This document shows, in pieces, positions 8,496 to 16,334 of a stretch of 44,732 bases of DNA. Position numbers and translations under genes: made by a program. Position 1 is the first letter of the stretch; each line of letters opens with the position of its first letter. Under the pieces are notes generated by a model. The model saw only the letters and a list, made by a program, of their open reading frames with translations, was not told the origin of the DNA and searched no databases. Origin of the DNA: Opitutales bacterium (GTDB lineage: Bacteria > Verrucomicrobiota > Verrucomicrobiia > Opitutales > JABSRG01); the NCBI GenBank assembly GCA_013215165.1, contig JABSRG010000025.1:1-44732 (forward strand). Reading direction: 5' to 3'.

Positions 8496-10574
8496 TCATA
8501 CGAGACCAGCGCGTGTGAGCAGTGCCTCTGGGTCCGGGTCCCGGCCCATGAAGTCATAAAAGAGCTTCTCAGGTGCTTCGCTATTTCCTTTGGCTAGGAT
8601 TTTATTACGAAAATCGAGCCCGGTTTGCTGGTTGAGGATGCCGTCTTCTTTGAATTTCGAAAACGCGTCCGCATCCAGCACTTCTGCCCATTTATATGAA
8701 TAGTAACCAGCTGCATAGCCAACTGAGCTGCCAAAAATATGTGTGAATCGTGGCGCAATGTAAGGAGATTTTGTAGCCAGTTGAGGGGTATAGCCGTCGA
8801 GTATGCTATCTAGTGTAGCGTCGAGATCCTCGATGTCGTCGCCCTGATATTTGATGTGGAGGTCAAGGTCCATTTTGCCGAATGAGAGCTGGCGCATCGT
8901 AATAGCTGCAGATTGGAAATTGCGCGCTTTGAGCATCTTTTCGAATAAGTCGTCTGGGATGGGCTCGTCAGTGTCTACATGCCGTGCGAAACGATCGAGG
9001 CTCTCTCGCTCCCAACACCAATTTTCCATAATTTGAGAGGGAAGCTCTACGAAGTCCCATGCGACGTTAACGCCATTGAGAGATGGGACAGTTACTTCGC
9101 CACAGATATGATGTAAGAGGTGGCCGAACTCATGAAACACGGTCTCGACCTCGTTATGGGTGAGACAGGCTGGACGACCGGCTACGGATGGCGTCATATT
9201 TCCGCAAATTAAGCCGAGGTGTGGAGTGTCCTGGTTCTCTGTGCCACGTTCGCCGGTATAAAGGTAGTTCATCCAAGCGCCCCCGCGCTTTGATTCTCGA
9301 GGATACCAGTCTGCATAGAAAGAACCCAAATGGCGACCTGAGGCCTTATCCTGAACCGAGTAAAATTGAACATCCTTATCCCAGACTTCAGGTGTAGTGT
9401 TCTCGGAGGCAGGCTCTTCTCGGCATTCGCTTTCGACCTCCTTGATGGCGATTCCAAATAAATCCTCGGCCAAAGAGAAAAGGCCATAAATCACCTTATT
9501 CATTGGGAAATAAGGGCGTAATTCTTCCTTGTCGAAGGCGTATTGGGCGCGCCGTTGCTTTTCCGACCAGTAAGATATGTCCCAAGGCTCAAGAGGCGTG
9601 GGTCCCCTAAACACCTGAAGGTCAGCGTAGTCGTTTCTAAAGGCATCTGCCACGCGACTATGAAGATTCTCGACGAAATTGAGCGCCGATTCTCCACTTT
9701 TAGCCATGCGCCGCGCTAACACCAATTCCGCAAAATTTTCTTTTCCTAAGAGCCGCGCTTTTTGTTGCCTAAGAGATAAAATCTCGGTGACCAGCGGGAT
9801 GTTGTTTGTCTCTCCCTCGCGGGCTACTTTACTGAAGGCTCCCCATACTTCTTTCCGTAGCTCCTCGGAGTCTGCGTATTGCATGACGGGCATGTAGCTC
9901 GGAGCCTGGAGGGTAAAACGATAAGCAGGTTCGCTCGCAGTGCCATGTCCCTTATTTTCAGCGTCCTGCTGTGCCGCTTCGAGGGCCGACCTGGGCAAGC
10001 CCGAGAGCAAGGCTGCGTCGGTGATTATTTTCTCCCAGGCGTTGGTCGCATCGAGAACGTTTTCTGAAAACTTTTGGGTCGTAGCTGCAAGCTGCTGATT
10101 GATAGCTGCTACCTTTTTCTTTTCGTCGTTTGGGAGATCTGCCCCTTGCTCCTGGAAATCAATGACTGTCTCTTCCAAGAGGCGCATTTCTACGGGCGAA
10201 AGTAATGCAGTGTCAGTGTTGTCACGGGCATAGCGTACGCGCTTCCAGAGGTCGCTATTCAACGATATATGCGAGAAAAAATTGGATACCTTAGGAAGCA
10301 TGCCATTGTAGGCCTCGCGTAATTCTGGAGAGTTCAGCACTGAATCCAGATGTCCGACTTTTCCCCACGCTTCCGAAAGAGCGCGTGTGGCATGCTCCAA
10401 TCCAATGATCACGTTTTGGAATGTCGCATCTTCGAGGGGTAGGCCGGCCAGGCGGTCGATTTCCTGTTGAGCGGCCTCAAGCGCTTGTTGAATGTCGGGC
10501 TCGATATGCTGGGGTTTGAGTTCCGACCAGCGGATGTGGAATGAGGTATCAAGAAAAGGGTGCTCGGTAGACAT
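8496..10574 (-). CDS. M3-family oligopeptidase (oligopeptidase A/dipeptidyl carboxypeptidase type)
   Basis: The 692-residue protein is full length for the M3 thimet/oligopeptidase A group. The zinc motif is HEFGH at residues 481-485 with the third ligand probably E510 in WDFVELPSQ. FPMNKVIYGLF and AAGYYSYKWAEVLDADAF are typical of the family. It has no signal peptide, so it should act in the cytoplasm on short peptides, including cleaved signal peptides in the case of E. coli PrlC. It is 72 bp upstream of sodN and divergent from the NTF2-like gene; its own promoter probably lies in 10575-10741. Distinction from Dcp is not certain. Confidence 0.9.
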   Translation of the reverse strand: MSTEHPFLDTSFHIRWSELKPQHIEPDIQQALEAAQQEIDRLAGLPLEDATFQNVIIGLEHATRALSEAWGKVGHLDSVLNSPELREAYNGMLPKVSNFFSHISLNSDLWKRVRYARDNTDTALLSPVEMRLLEETVIDFQEQGADLPNDEKKKVAAINQQLAATTQKFSENVLDATNAWEKIITDAALLSGLPRSALEAAQQDAENKGHGTASEPAYRFTLQAPSYMPVMQYADSEELRKEVWGAFSKVAREGETNNIPLVTEILSLRQQKARLLGKENFAELVLARRMAKSGESALNFVENLHSRVADAFRNDYADLQVFRGPTPLEPWDISYWSEKQRRAQYAFDKEELRPYFPMNKVIYGLFSLAEDLFGIAIKEVESECREEPASENTTPEVWDKDVQFYSVQDKASGRHLGSFYADWYPRESKRGGAWMNYLYTGERGTENQDTPHLGLICGNMTPSVAGRPACLTHNEVETVFHEFGHLLHHICGEVTVPSLNGVNVAWDFVELPSQIMENWCWERESLDRFARHVDTDEPIPDDLFEKMLKARNFQSAAITMRQLSFGKMDLDLHIKYQGDDIEDLDATLDSILDGYTPQLATKSPYIAPRFTHIFGSSVGYAAGYYSYKWAEVLDADAFSKFKEDGILNQQTGLDFRNKILAKGNSEAPEKLFYDFMGRDPDPEALLTRAGLV

Positions 10575-10741
10575 ATAAAAAGATAGTTATAAGAGGAATG
10601 GATTGAGCAAAACGGAACGTCAATTTGAGGGTATCACTCGCCAAAATTTATCGGAAGGCTTTGGTCGGTGAAAGAAAACATCCTCAAATGATTGGAAAAG
10701 GACTTACAGGACAAATCTGATCATATTAGGTTCTTATCTAG

Positions 10742-11092
10742 ATGAACTCACCAGCAAGGCAAATTTTCAGCTATTTCGACGCATCAAATCAACGCGATTT
10801 CGAAGCAATCGAAGCGATGCTATATGATGAAATTGAGTATAATTCAGATAATGCTGGCTCTCATCGAGGTAAGGAAACTGTGCTTGAGATGATGCATGGC
10901 TTTTTCGCCCAGTTCTCTGAGATTACCTGGACTATCGATGCACTGCTGAATGATACAGAGCAGTCGGCCGAGGTCGCTTTTACATGCCGTGCCACACGAG
11001 TAGATGGCTCTACTCTATTGCGTCGAGGTTACGAATCAGTCGAACTCTGCGATGGCAAAATCAGCCGGATCGTTGTCAGGAGTCAAAGCTAG
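10742..11092 (+). CDS. NTF2-like/SnoaL-type protein
   Basis: This 116-residue protein has the small cone-fold pattern of SnoaL-like/NTF2 superfamily members: an N-terminal helix (YFDASNQRDFEAIEAML), EIEYNSDNAGSHRGKETVLEMM and alternating strands in the second half (VAFTCRATRVDG, YESVELCDGKISRIVV). The fold is used for ester cyclases, isomerases and many binding proteins, so no reaction is assigned. It stands alone between a divergent peptidase gene and a tRNA gene. Confidence 0.7.
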   Translation: MNSPARQIFSYFDASNQRDFEAIEAMLYDEIEYNSDNAGSHRGKETVLEMMHGFFAQFSEITWTIDALLNDTEQSAEVAFTCRATRVDGSTLLRRGYESVELCDGKISRIVVRSQS

Positions 11093-11228
11093 GGTGTGAC
11101 TAGGAGCACTGATTGAGGTCATTGTTAACCTAACTTTAACGGGCTCCTTTGGATCCGGCGAGATTGCTGAATTTAAATTCGTCCTTGCTCGAAACGTAAG
11201 CCGAAGTCATGTATTTACTTATGCCTAC

Positions 11229-11315
11229 GCCCAGGTGGCGGAATTGGTAGACGCAGGAGACTCAAAATCTCCCGCCCGCAAGGGCGTGCGGGTTCGATTC
11301 CCGCCCTGGGTACCA
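11229..11315 (+). tRNA. tRNA-Leu (anticodon CAA)
   Basis: The 87 nt sequence folds as a class II tRNA. The acceptor stem is GCCCAGG with CCTGGGT (a G-U at the end pair). The anticodon stem GGAGA/TCTCC holds the 7 nt loop CTCAAAA, giving anticodon CAA. A long variable arm (CGCCC-GCAA-GGGCG) and T-arm GCGGG-TTCGATT-CCCGC follow, then discriminator A and an encoded CCA. It reads UUG codons. Its 3' end is duplicated downstream (see the 67 bp repeat), which makes it a candidate integration site. Confidence 0.95.
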
Positions 11316-11544
11316 GCTCAAATAGACAGGTTTCAAGTCAGTTGAGTTTCTAAAAGCGTAGGCAAAATAAGGGTGCGGGAGGCGAACCCGCAGCGGGTTT
11401 GACGGAGCGAATAAAATGAGTGGAGATGGGACGCCGGTAGGTGGTCTCGACCCTGTCGAGATGAGCTTAAGCTCACCATTCCCGCCCTGGGTACCAGCTC
11501 ACATAGACAGGTTTTAAGTCAGTTGAGTGTCTAAAAGCGTAGGC
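11297..11544 (+). repeat. Direct repeat of tRNA-Leu 3' end and flank (att-like)
   Basis: Bases 11297-11363 and 11478-11544 match at 64 of 67 positions without gaps. Each copy contains the last 19 nt of the tRNA including CCA and 48 bp downstream (CCAGCTCA...TAAAAGCGTAGGC). Duplication of a tRNA 3' end is what site-specific integrases leave at attL and attR. Here only 114 bp lie between the copies and no integrase is present, so this is either the scar of a lost or deleted element or a simple duplication. Confidence 0.7.
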
Positions 11545-11743
11545 GAATGAGAGGATTTGGAACTTGCTTGTAGCGGGGCCGCTCTGTTGGCTCGTGGGTT
11601 TTGGTGATATTAGAACAACAGCGCATGCGCCCCGACAGAGCGACGTGGCTAACGCTAGCTCCGTCATGAAAAAAGTCGGCTTTTAGGAAGAAAATACCTC
11701 CTTTCGCTGGTAATGATACGGAGGATGTCTTTAGTCGACGTCG
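11364..11743. other. Gene-free stretch with palindromes before the ABC operon
   Basis: No gene is supported. Between the tRNA-derived repeats are a hairpin AACCCGC-A-GCGGGTT (11385-11399), a CTCGA...TCGAG hairpin near 11447-11461 and a perfect 14 bp palindrome at 11462-11475 (TGAGCTTAAGCTCA), resembling dispersed REP-type elements. After the second repeat no structure stands out. A GGAGG at 11720-11724 is about 20 bp upstream of the ABC ATPase start, too far for an ordinary ribosome binding site. Confidence 0.4.
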
Positions 11744-12496
11744 ATGTCTGATTCGAGAACCCCAATTATCCGAATGAGCGGCGTGGAAAAATTCTACGGA
11801 GATTTTCAGGCTCTAAAAGGTGTCAGTCTTGAGGTGGAGGAGGGCGAGCGTATTGTGATTTGTGGTCCGTCAGGGTCAGGTAAGTCGACGCTGATCCGTT
11901 GTATCAACTTCCTTGAGGTGCCGGATGTGGGCAGCATTTTTATCAAAAGCAGCCCGGTGAAATTTCGTGATGCTGAGATCCAAGCAGTGCGTGCCGAGGT
12001 GGGTATGGTATTTCAACAGTTCAACCTCTTTCCCCATCTGAGTGTCTTGGATAACCTGACGTTGGCACCCCGCAAAGTGAAGGGTCTCAATAGAGACAGC
12101 GCTGAGAAAAAAGCGATGGCTTTACTGGATCGTGTCAAGATTTCAGATCAAGCCCAGAAATTACCCGGGCAGCTGTCCGGTGGACAGCAGCAGCGTGCTG
12201 CGATTGCGCGAAGTTTGTGTATGGAGCCCAAGGTCATGCTGTTTGATGAGCCGACTTCGGCACTGGATCCTGAAATGATTTTTGAGGTGCTGGAAGTGAT
12301 GCGTGATTTAGCCAGTCAGGGTATGACTATGATCTGTGTGACACACGAAATGGGCTTTGCGCGGGAGGTAGCAGATCGTGTGGTGTTTATGGATCATGGG
12401 GAAATCGTTGAGGACCGGTCGCCTCAGGATTTTTTTGGTAAACCCAACTCACAGCGCGCCAAGGAATTTCTCAGTCGTGTTCTAGATCATGGCTAA
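11744..12496 (+). CDS. Polar amino acid ABC transporter, ATP-binding protein
   Basis: This 250-residue ATPase has Walker [10 protein letters not shown] (41-49), the Q-loop in [12 protein letters not shown], signature LSGGQQQR (from 144) and Walker [14 protein letters not shown]. The [10 protein letters not shown] and LSRVLDHG pattern places it in the GlnQ/HisP/AapP group that energises uptake of polar amino acids. It is the first gene of a four-gene operon and overlaps the following permease gene by 8 bp. The exact substrate cannot be read from the ATPase. Confidence 0.93.
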   Translation: MSDSRTPIIRMSGVEKFYGDFQALKGVSLEVEEGERIVICGPSGSGKSTLIRCINFLEVPDVGSIFIKSSPVKFRDAEIQAVRAEVGMVFQQFNLFPHLSVLDNLTLAPRKVKGLNRDSAEKKAMALLDRVKISDQAQKLPGQLSGGQQQRAAIARSLCMEPKVMLFDEPTSALDPEMIFEVLEVMRDLASQGMTMICVTHEMGFAREVADRVVFMDHGEIVEDRSPQDFFGKPNSQRAKEFLSRVLDHG

Positions 12497-13280
12497 GCAG
12501 CAGAGCAGAGGATCAATTTTTTGGCAAGGATGGCTCCCATTGGGTGTGTTAGGTGCCGTTTTGCTTTGGATGATTCTGCAAGGGGCTGGTGCGTTGAATT
12601 ATACATGGCAGTGGGAGCGTGTGCCTGAAACACTGCTTATCATTGATGACGAAGGTGTGTATCCAGGGAATTTGTTATTTGGGCTGGGGGAGACCCTCAA
12701 AATATCAACACTGAGTATTGTTTTGGCTCTACCCGTTGGCGTCTTGCTCGCAGGGGCACAGCGCAGTGTTTTCTACTCCCTACGTGTCCCGGCATACGGT
12801 TTCTTCTCAGTCGTCCGAAACACGCCTTTATTGGTCCAACTGTATGTGTTTTATTTTATTTTTGGGCCGGTGATGGGCTTGGATCGTCTCTGGGTGGCTG
12901 TGGGCGGGTTGGTTGCTTTTCAGGGTGCCTATTTAGCGCCGATCATTCTCAGTGGATTCGATGCGATTCCGAAAGGGCAGGCTGAGGCTGCGGCAGCCTT
13001 GGGTCTGGGCAGGGTGGATGTCCTCCTGAAGGTGCTCTTCCCTCAAGCGATCAGGATCTTGCTACCGGCATTGACCAACGAAGCGGTGAATCTAATCAAA
13101 AACTCGGCGTTACTGAGTGCCGTCTCAATTTTTGAGGTCGTTACTGAGGGCAAGGATATCATTGCCGATACGTTTATGAGTTTTGAGATTTGGCTAACGA
13201 TAGGTGCCCTTTACTTGTGTATTAATATCCCATTGTCGGTGGCAGCTCAATTGCTTGAGACTAAATGGAGAACCGCCTGA
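12489..13280 (+). CDS. Polar amino acid ABC transporter, permease 1
   Basis: The 263-residue inner-membrane protein has an N-terminal helix, a ~40-residue extracytoplasmic segment ([17 protein letters not shown]...) and a HisM/GlnP-type permease domain with about five helices. The EAA loop [22 protein letters not shown] contacts the ATPase. [14 protein letters not shown] is the characteristic start of the family domain. Its ATG overlaps the end of the ATPase gene. With the second permease it should form a heterodimeric channel. Confidence 0.92.
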   Translation: MAKQQSRGSIFWQGWLPLGVLGAVLLWMILQGAGALNYTWQWERVPETLLIIDDEGVYPGNLLFGLGETLKISTLSIVLALPVGVLLAGAQRSVFYSLRVPAYGFFSVVRNTPLLVQLYVFYFIFGPVMGLDRLWVAVGGLVAFQGAYLAPIILSGFDAIPKGQAEAAAALGLGRVDVLLKVLFPQAIRILLPALTNEAVNLIKNSALLSAVSIFEVVTEGKDIIADTFMSFEIWLTIGALYLCINIPLSVAAQLLETKWRTA

Positions 13281-13292
13281 CAGATTTTTGAT

Positions 13293-14087
13293 ATGAAACG
13301 ATTTATTCTTCTTTTGCTTACGTTCACTTTGGCATCAGCTCCGTTTGTGTTCTCTCAGACTATCTGGGAAAAGGTTCAAGATCGCGGGACGTTGCGCGTA
13401 GGGATGTCGACCTTTGTTCCCTGGGCCATGCGCGATAAGGCAGGTAACTTAATCGGATTTGAGATCGATGTGGCCAAGCAGTTTGCTGAGGATCATGGAC
13501 TGGAGATTGAGTTCGTGCCTACGGCTTGGGATGGGATCATTCCGGCCCTGCTCGCGAGCAAATTTGACGTCATTATTGGAGGTATGACCATTACTCCAGA
13601 ACGTCAAAATACAGTGGATTTCTCGGACCCGTATGCTTTGGGCGGAGTCAATATCGCTGCTCATACTGAGAAGGCTAAAGGGTTCGAAATGGATGATTTT
13701 AACTCGCGTCGCGTCACTTTGACCGCACGGCGAGGAACGACAGCTGCTGAGGCCGCGAAAGAACTTTTTCCGAAAGCGCGGCTAAGACAATTTGATGATG
13801 ACACTCAAGCGTTTCAGGAAGTCTTGAATGGTCGTGCCCATGCGGCACTGGCATCGAGTCCCAAGCCGGAGCATCAAACGGTGAGAAACAGCGATACGCT
13901 CTATCTTCCTTTTGACGCGCTGTTGTTTGAAGGGGGTGAGGGCATGGCTTTTGTCAAGAAAGAGCCTGAGACCATAGCAGTGTTTAATACTTGGATTGAA
14001 AAGCGGTTAGCGGATGGTTGGTTGAAGGAACGGCGTCATTACTGGTTTGGCACACTGGATTGGGCGGACCAAACCCATGCAGAGTAG
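13293..14087 (+). CDS. Polar amino acid ABC transporter, periplasmic substrate-binding protein
   Basis: The 264-residue protein starts with a signal peptide (MKRFILLLLTFTLASA...FVFSQ) and then a family 3 (SBP_bac_3) domain: GTLRVGMSTFVPWAMRD, GFEIDVAKQFAE, WDGIIPALLASKFDVIIGGMTITPERQ. These positions line the amino acid pocket in GlnH/HisJ relatives. It delivers the ligand to the two permeases encoded on either side. There is no lipobox, so it is probably soluble in the periplasm. Its 3' end overlaps the next permease start by 11 bp. Confidence 0.93.
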   Translation: MKRFILLLLTFTLASAPFVFSQTIWEKVQDRGTLRVGMSTFVPWAMRDKAGNLIGFEIDVAKQFAEDHGLEIEFVPTAWDGIIPALLASKFDVIIGGMTITPERQNTVDFSDPYALGGVNIAAHTEKAKGFEMDDFNSRRVTLTARRGTTAAEAAKELFPKARLRQFDDDTQAFQEVLNGRAHAALASSPKPEHQTVRNSDTLYLPFDALLFEGGEGMAFVKKEPETIAVFNTWIEKRLADGWLKERRHYWFGTLDWADQTHAE

Positions 14088-14952
14088 GTCGGTGTCTCCG
14101 CTGGCCCGTCGGCTGGATTGGGCGTTTTTGGCGCTGCTTGCTCTCGTGGCTGTTGTTTTTGTCCATCGGGCTCTCAGCACATTCAATTACGATTGGAATT
14201 GGGGACGCGCATGGGAGTTCATCTCAACACCTAATGAGCGGTTTCTCGGCTGGTCCTACTTCGGTTTTGCAATTCTCAATACAGTCAAAGTTTGTCTGCT
14301 AACGGCGATCTTTGCGCTGTTGGGTGGGGCGTTAGTGGGGGTGATGCGAACGAGCCGAGTCCCATTTTTTAGTCTCATGAGCGCTAGCTATGTTTATGGC
14401 ATGCGTAATATTCCACCGCTCGTTTTTATTTTTATTTTCTATTTCTTTATTACTCCACAGATCCTGTTGCTTCTACCCTTGGAGGGGCTCAAGGGAATGT
14501 TGGAGGGTCGCGAGCTACTACAGTTTCTTTTGGTTCAGCCTGCGTTGCTCGAGAATATGCTCGCTGCAATCTTGAGTCTTGCGGTCTTGGAAGGCGCATT
14601 TGTGGCGGAAGTGGTGCGGGGTGGTTTTCAGGCGGTACCCAAGGGGCAGGGGGAGGCCGCTGAAGCTCTGGGGCTTTCGGCTTGGCAGAAGCTTCGGTTT
14701 GTTTTGTTCCCGCAAGTGCTCAGGGTCGTTGTGCCTCAGCTGGGAAACATTCTAGTCTCGATCGTCAAAAACACTGCGATCGTATCCTTAATCAGTGTGC
14801 AAGAACTGACCTTTGCTGCCCAAGAGATGGCTAATTCGTCTTCGCTTGTATTCGAGATCTGGTTGATTACAGCAGCGATTTATTGGGTGCTATGTGTGGC
14901 GATAGAGCGTGCTTTTAAACTACTCACGCAAACAAGAAAATCGAATGCTTGA
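14077..14952 (+). CDS. Polar amino acid ABC transporter, permease 2
   Basis: The 291-residue inner-membrane protein is the second HisM-type permease, with RNIPPLVFIFIFYFFI at the start of the transport domain and the EAA loop EAAEALGLSAWQKLRFVLFPQ. I chose the ATG at 14077 rather than 14047: it overlaps the binding-protein stop by only 11 bp, has a GGCGGA about 9 bp upstream, and avoids a 41 bp overlap. Like permease 1 it has an N-terminal helix and an aromatic extracytoplasmic stretch (FNYDWNWG). This is the last gene of the operon and is convergent with the cadherin-like gene. Confidence 0.9.
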   Translation: MQSRSVSPLARRLDWAFLALLALVAVVFVHRALSTFNYDWNWGRAWEFISTPNERFLGWSYFGFAILNTVKVCLLTAIFALLGGALVGVMRTSRVPFFSLMSASYVYGMRNIPPLVFIFIFYFFITPQILLLLPLEGLKGMLEGRELLQFLLVQPALLENMLAAILSLAVLEGAFVAEVVRGGFQAVPKGQGEAAEALGLSAWQKLRFVLFPQVLRVVVPQLGNILVSIVKNTAIVSLISVQELTFAAQEMANSSSLVFEIWLITAAIYWVLCVAIERAFKLLTQTRKSNA

Positions 14953-14987
14953 GCTGGAAGCGTCGTCTTTGATGCGATCCATATTTT

Positions 14988-16334
14988 TTACCACTTTGAG
15001 TAGCTCGCGCTGCTAAAGTCGTAGATAAAGGCATGTGCGGTGTTATCGACGTAGATGTATTTCCAACTTTGGTCTGACCAATCAAACAGGTAATTGCCGA
15101 AGCTTTTCTCAGTGTAGAACCAGCCGCGTGTCGGTGAGTAGAGCGAAACCTTTTCTCCAACGACTGAGTCGATGAATAGCCATCCAAGCGGTTTTGAATA
15201 GAGCCATTCACCTGAGCGCGTATATAGTCCAAATAGATCTGATAGCATCCAACCATCGACGATTTTGATGTCTGCATCGAAGACCCTCGGAGTAACTGTG
15301 ATCGGGAGGAGTGTTTCCACACTTTCACCGGTTTCCAAGTCGTTGTAGGTTACTTTAAACAGAGCGCGTTGCTCATCTTCGGCCGTTTGTTTGAGATAAA
15401 GCGAGGCTGACTCAGATTCCCAATTTGTGTAGCTAAACGATGCTTCTCCAGCTAGGATTTCGACAGATACAGGAACGCTTTTTGCGAGAATTTGCGCGGG
15501 TCGAAGAGTCACTTCCTCAGCCGATGCCGCAACGCGCGTTGCCTGGACGTTCGAATCGCGCAGAGAAATGAAAATGTCCACGGTCGCACTTAGGTTGTCG
15601 CTGTCTTTCGCCTGGATCTGCATGTCCAGAATACCTCGAATGGACTGATCAAATGTGAATGAAAGCATCCCAGTATCGGAATCGAATGCTATCGTGCGAT
15701 AGATGAAAGGATTCGAATTGCGAATTATCGAATATGAGAGGTTCTCAGAGCCGTTATCTCTATCTTCGAAAATATCGAAGAGATTAAGGGATAGGCTCCT
15801 ATCTCCTTCGTTGAGAAGACTTTCAGAAAACCCGGAGGAGGTCGGGGCGATTTGCGTATCGAAGACGACAAGGGTGTATGTCTTCTCGGCTATATTGACA
15901 CCATCATCAGCGATCACTTTGAAGGTGTGAGACCCAATGTCTTCAACAGCTGGCTCGATAACGAGCTCAAGGCTTTCAGAGGTCCTCGTTGCAGTTACCT
16001 CACTCAAATTTCCAACTTGGATAAAGTCAGGCAAGTCTTCGAAGCGAATTGAAACAATATCCGAATCATCATCGATTTTAATCTCTGCCTCGGTGGTCTG
16101 AAGCTCAGGAACGCGCGCTGGTATGGTATCAGAGATGATCGGCGGGGTATTGGGGTCCTCGGTTTCAATCGGATCTTCAGTTTCGACGGGCTCTTCATTT
16201 TGCGGAGCCGCCACGATATTGACCTTGAATGATGTCTGCGCGATCAGGTTTGAGGTGGTCGAATCGAACCCGGAGACCTCGATCGTATACTGTGTCGGTG
16301 CCTGTCCGCTTGCAGAGTCGTAGGAGATGACACC
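14988..16334 (-). CDS. Cadherin-like secreted protein, C-terminal part after a frameshift
   Basis: This frame continues the protein encoded at 16244-18382. Restoring one G in the G5 run at 16333-16337 gives an uninterrupted join (TETGGVISYDSASGQ). After an acidic proline linker (EEPVETEDPIETEDPN) come further beta-sandwich, dystroglycan-type cadherin-like units and then an aromatic C-terminal block (~residues 335-408 of the short form) with repeated W/Y and GWLFID, GWFYTE, FDWSDQSWKY. I have not seen a sorting motif of a known class in it. If read separately from an internal Met at 16214 it would lack a signal peptide, so it is unlikely to be an independent gene. Confidence 0.7.
   Translation of the reverse strand, partial: GVISYDSASGQAPTQYTIEVSGFDSTTSNLIAQTSFKVNIVAAPQNEEPVETEDPIETEDPNTPPIISDTIPARVPELQTTEAEIKIDDDSDIVSIRFEDLPDFIQVGNLSEVTATRTSESLELVIEPAVEDIGSHTFKVIADDGVNIAEKTYTLVVFDTQIAPTSSGFSESLLNEGDRSLSLNLFDIFEDRDNGSENLSYSIIRNSNPFIYRTIAFDSDTGMLSFTFDQSIRGILDMQIQAKDSDNLSATVDIFISLRDSNVQATRVAASAEEVTLRPAQILAKSVPVSVEILAGEASFSYTNWESESASLYLKQTAEDEQRALFKVTYNDLETGESVETLLPITVTPRVFDADIKIVDGWMLSDLFGLYTRSGEWLYSKPLGWLFIDSVVGEKVSLYSPTRGWFYTEKSFGNYLFDWSDQSWKYIYVDNTAHAFIYDFSSASYSKW

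Noticed and set aside
11473-11667. Minus-strand frame over the second tRNA-derived repeat
   Set aside because: It overlaps the repeated tRNA end, has no domain or start context and is too short to support.
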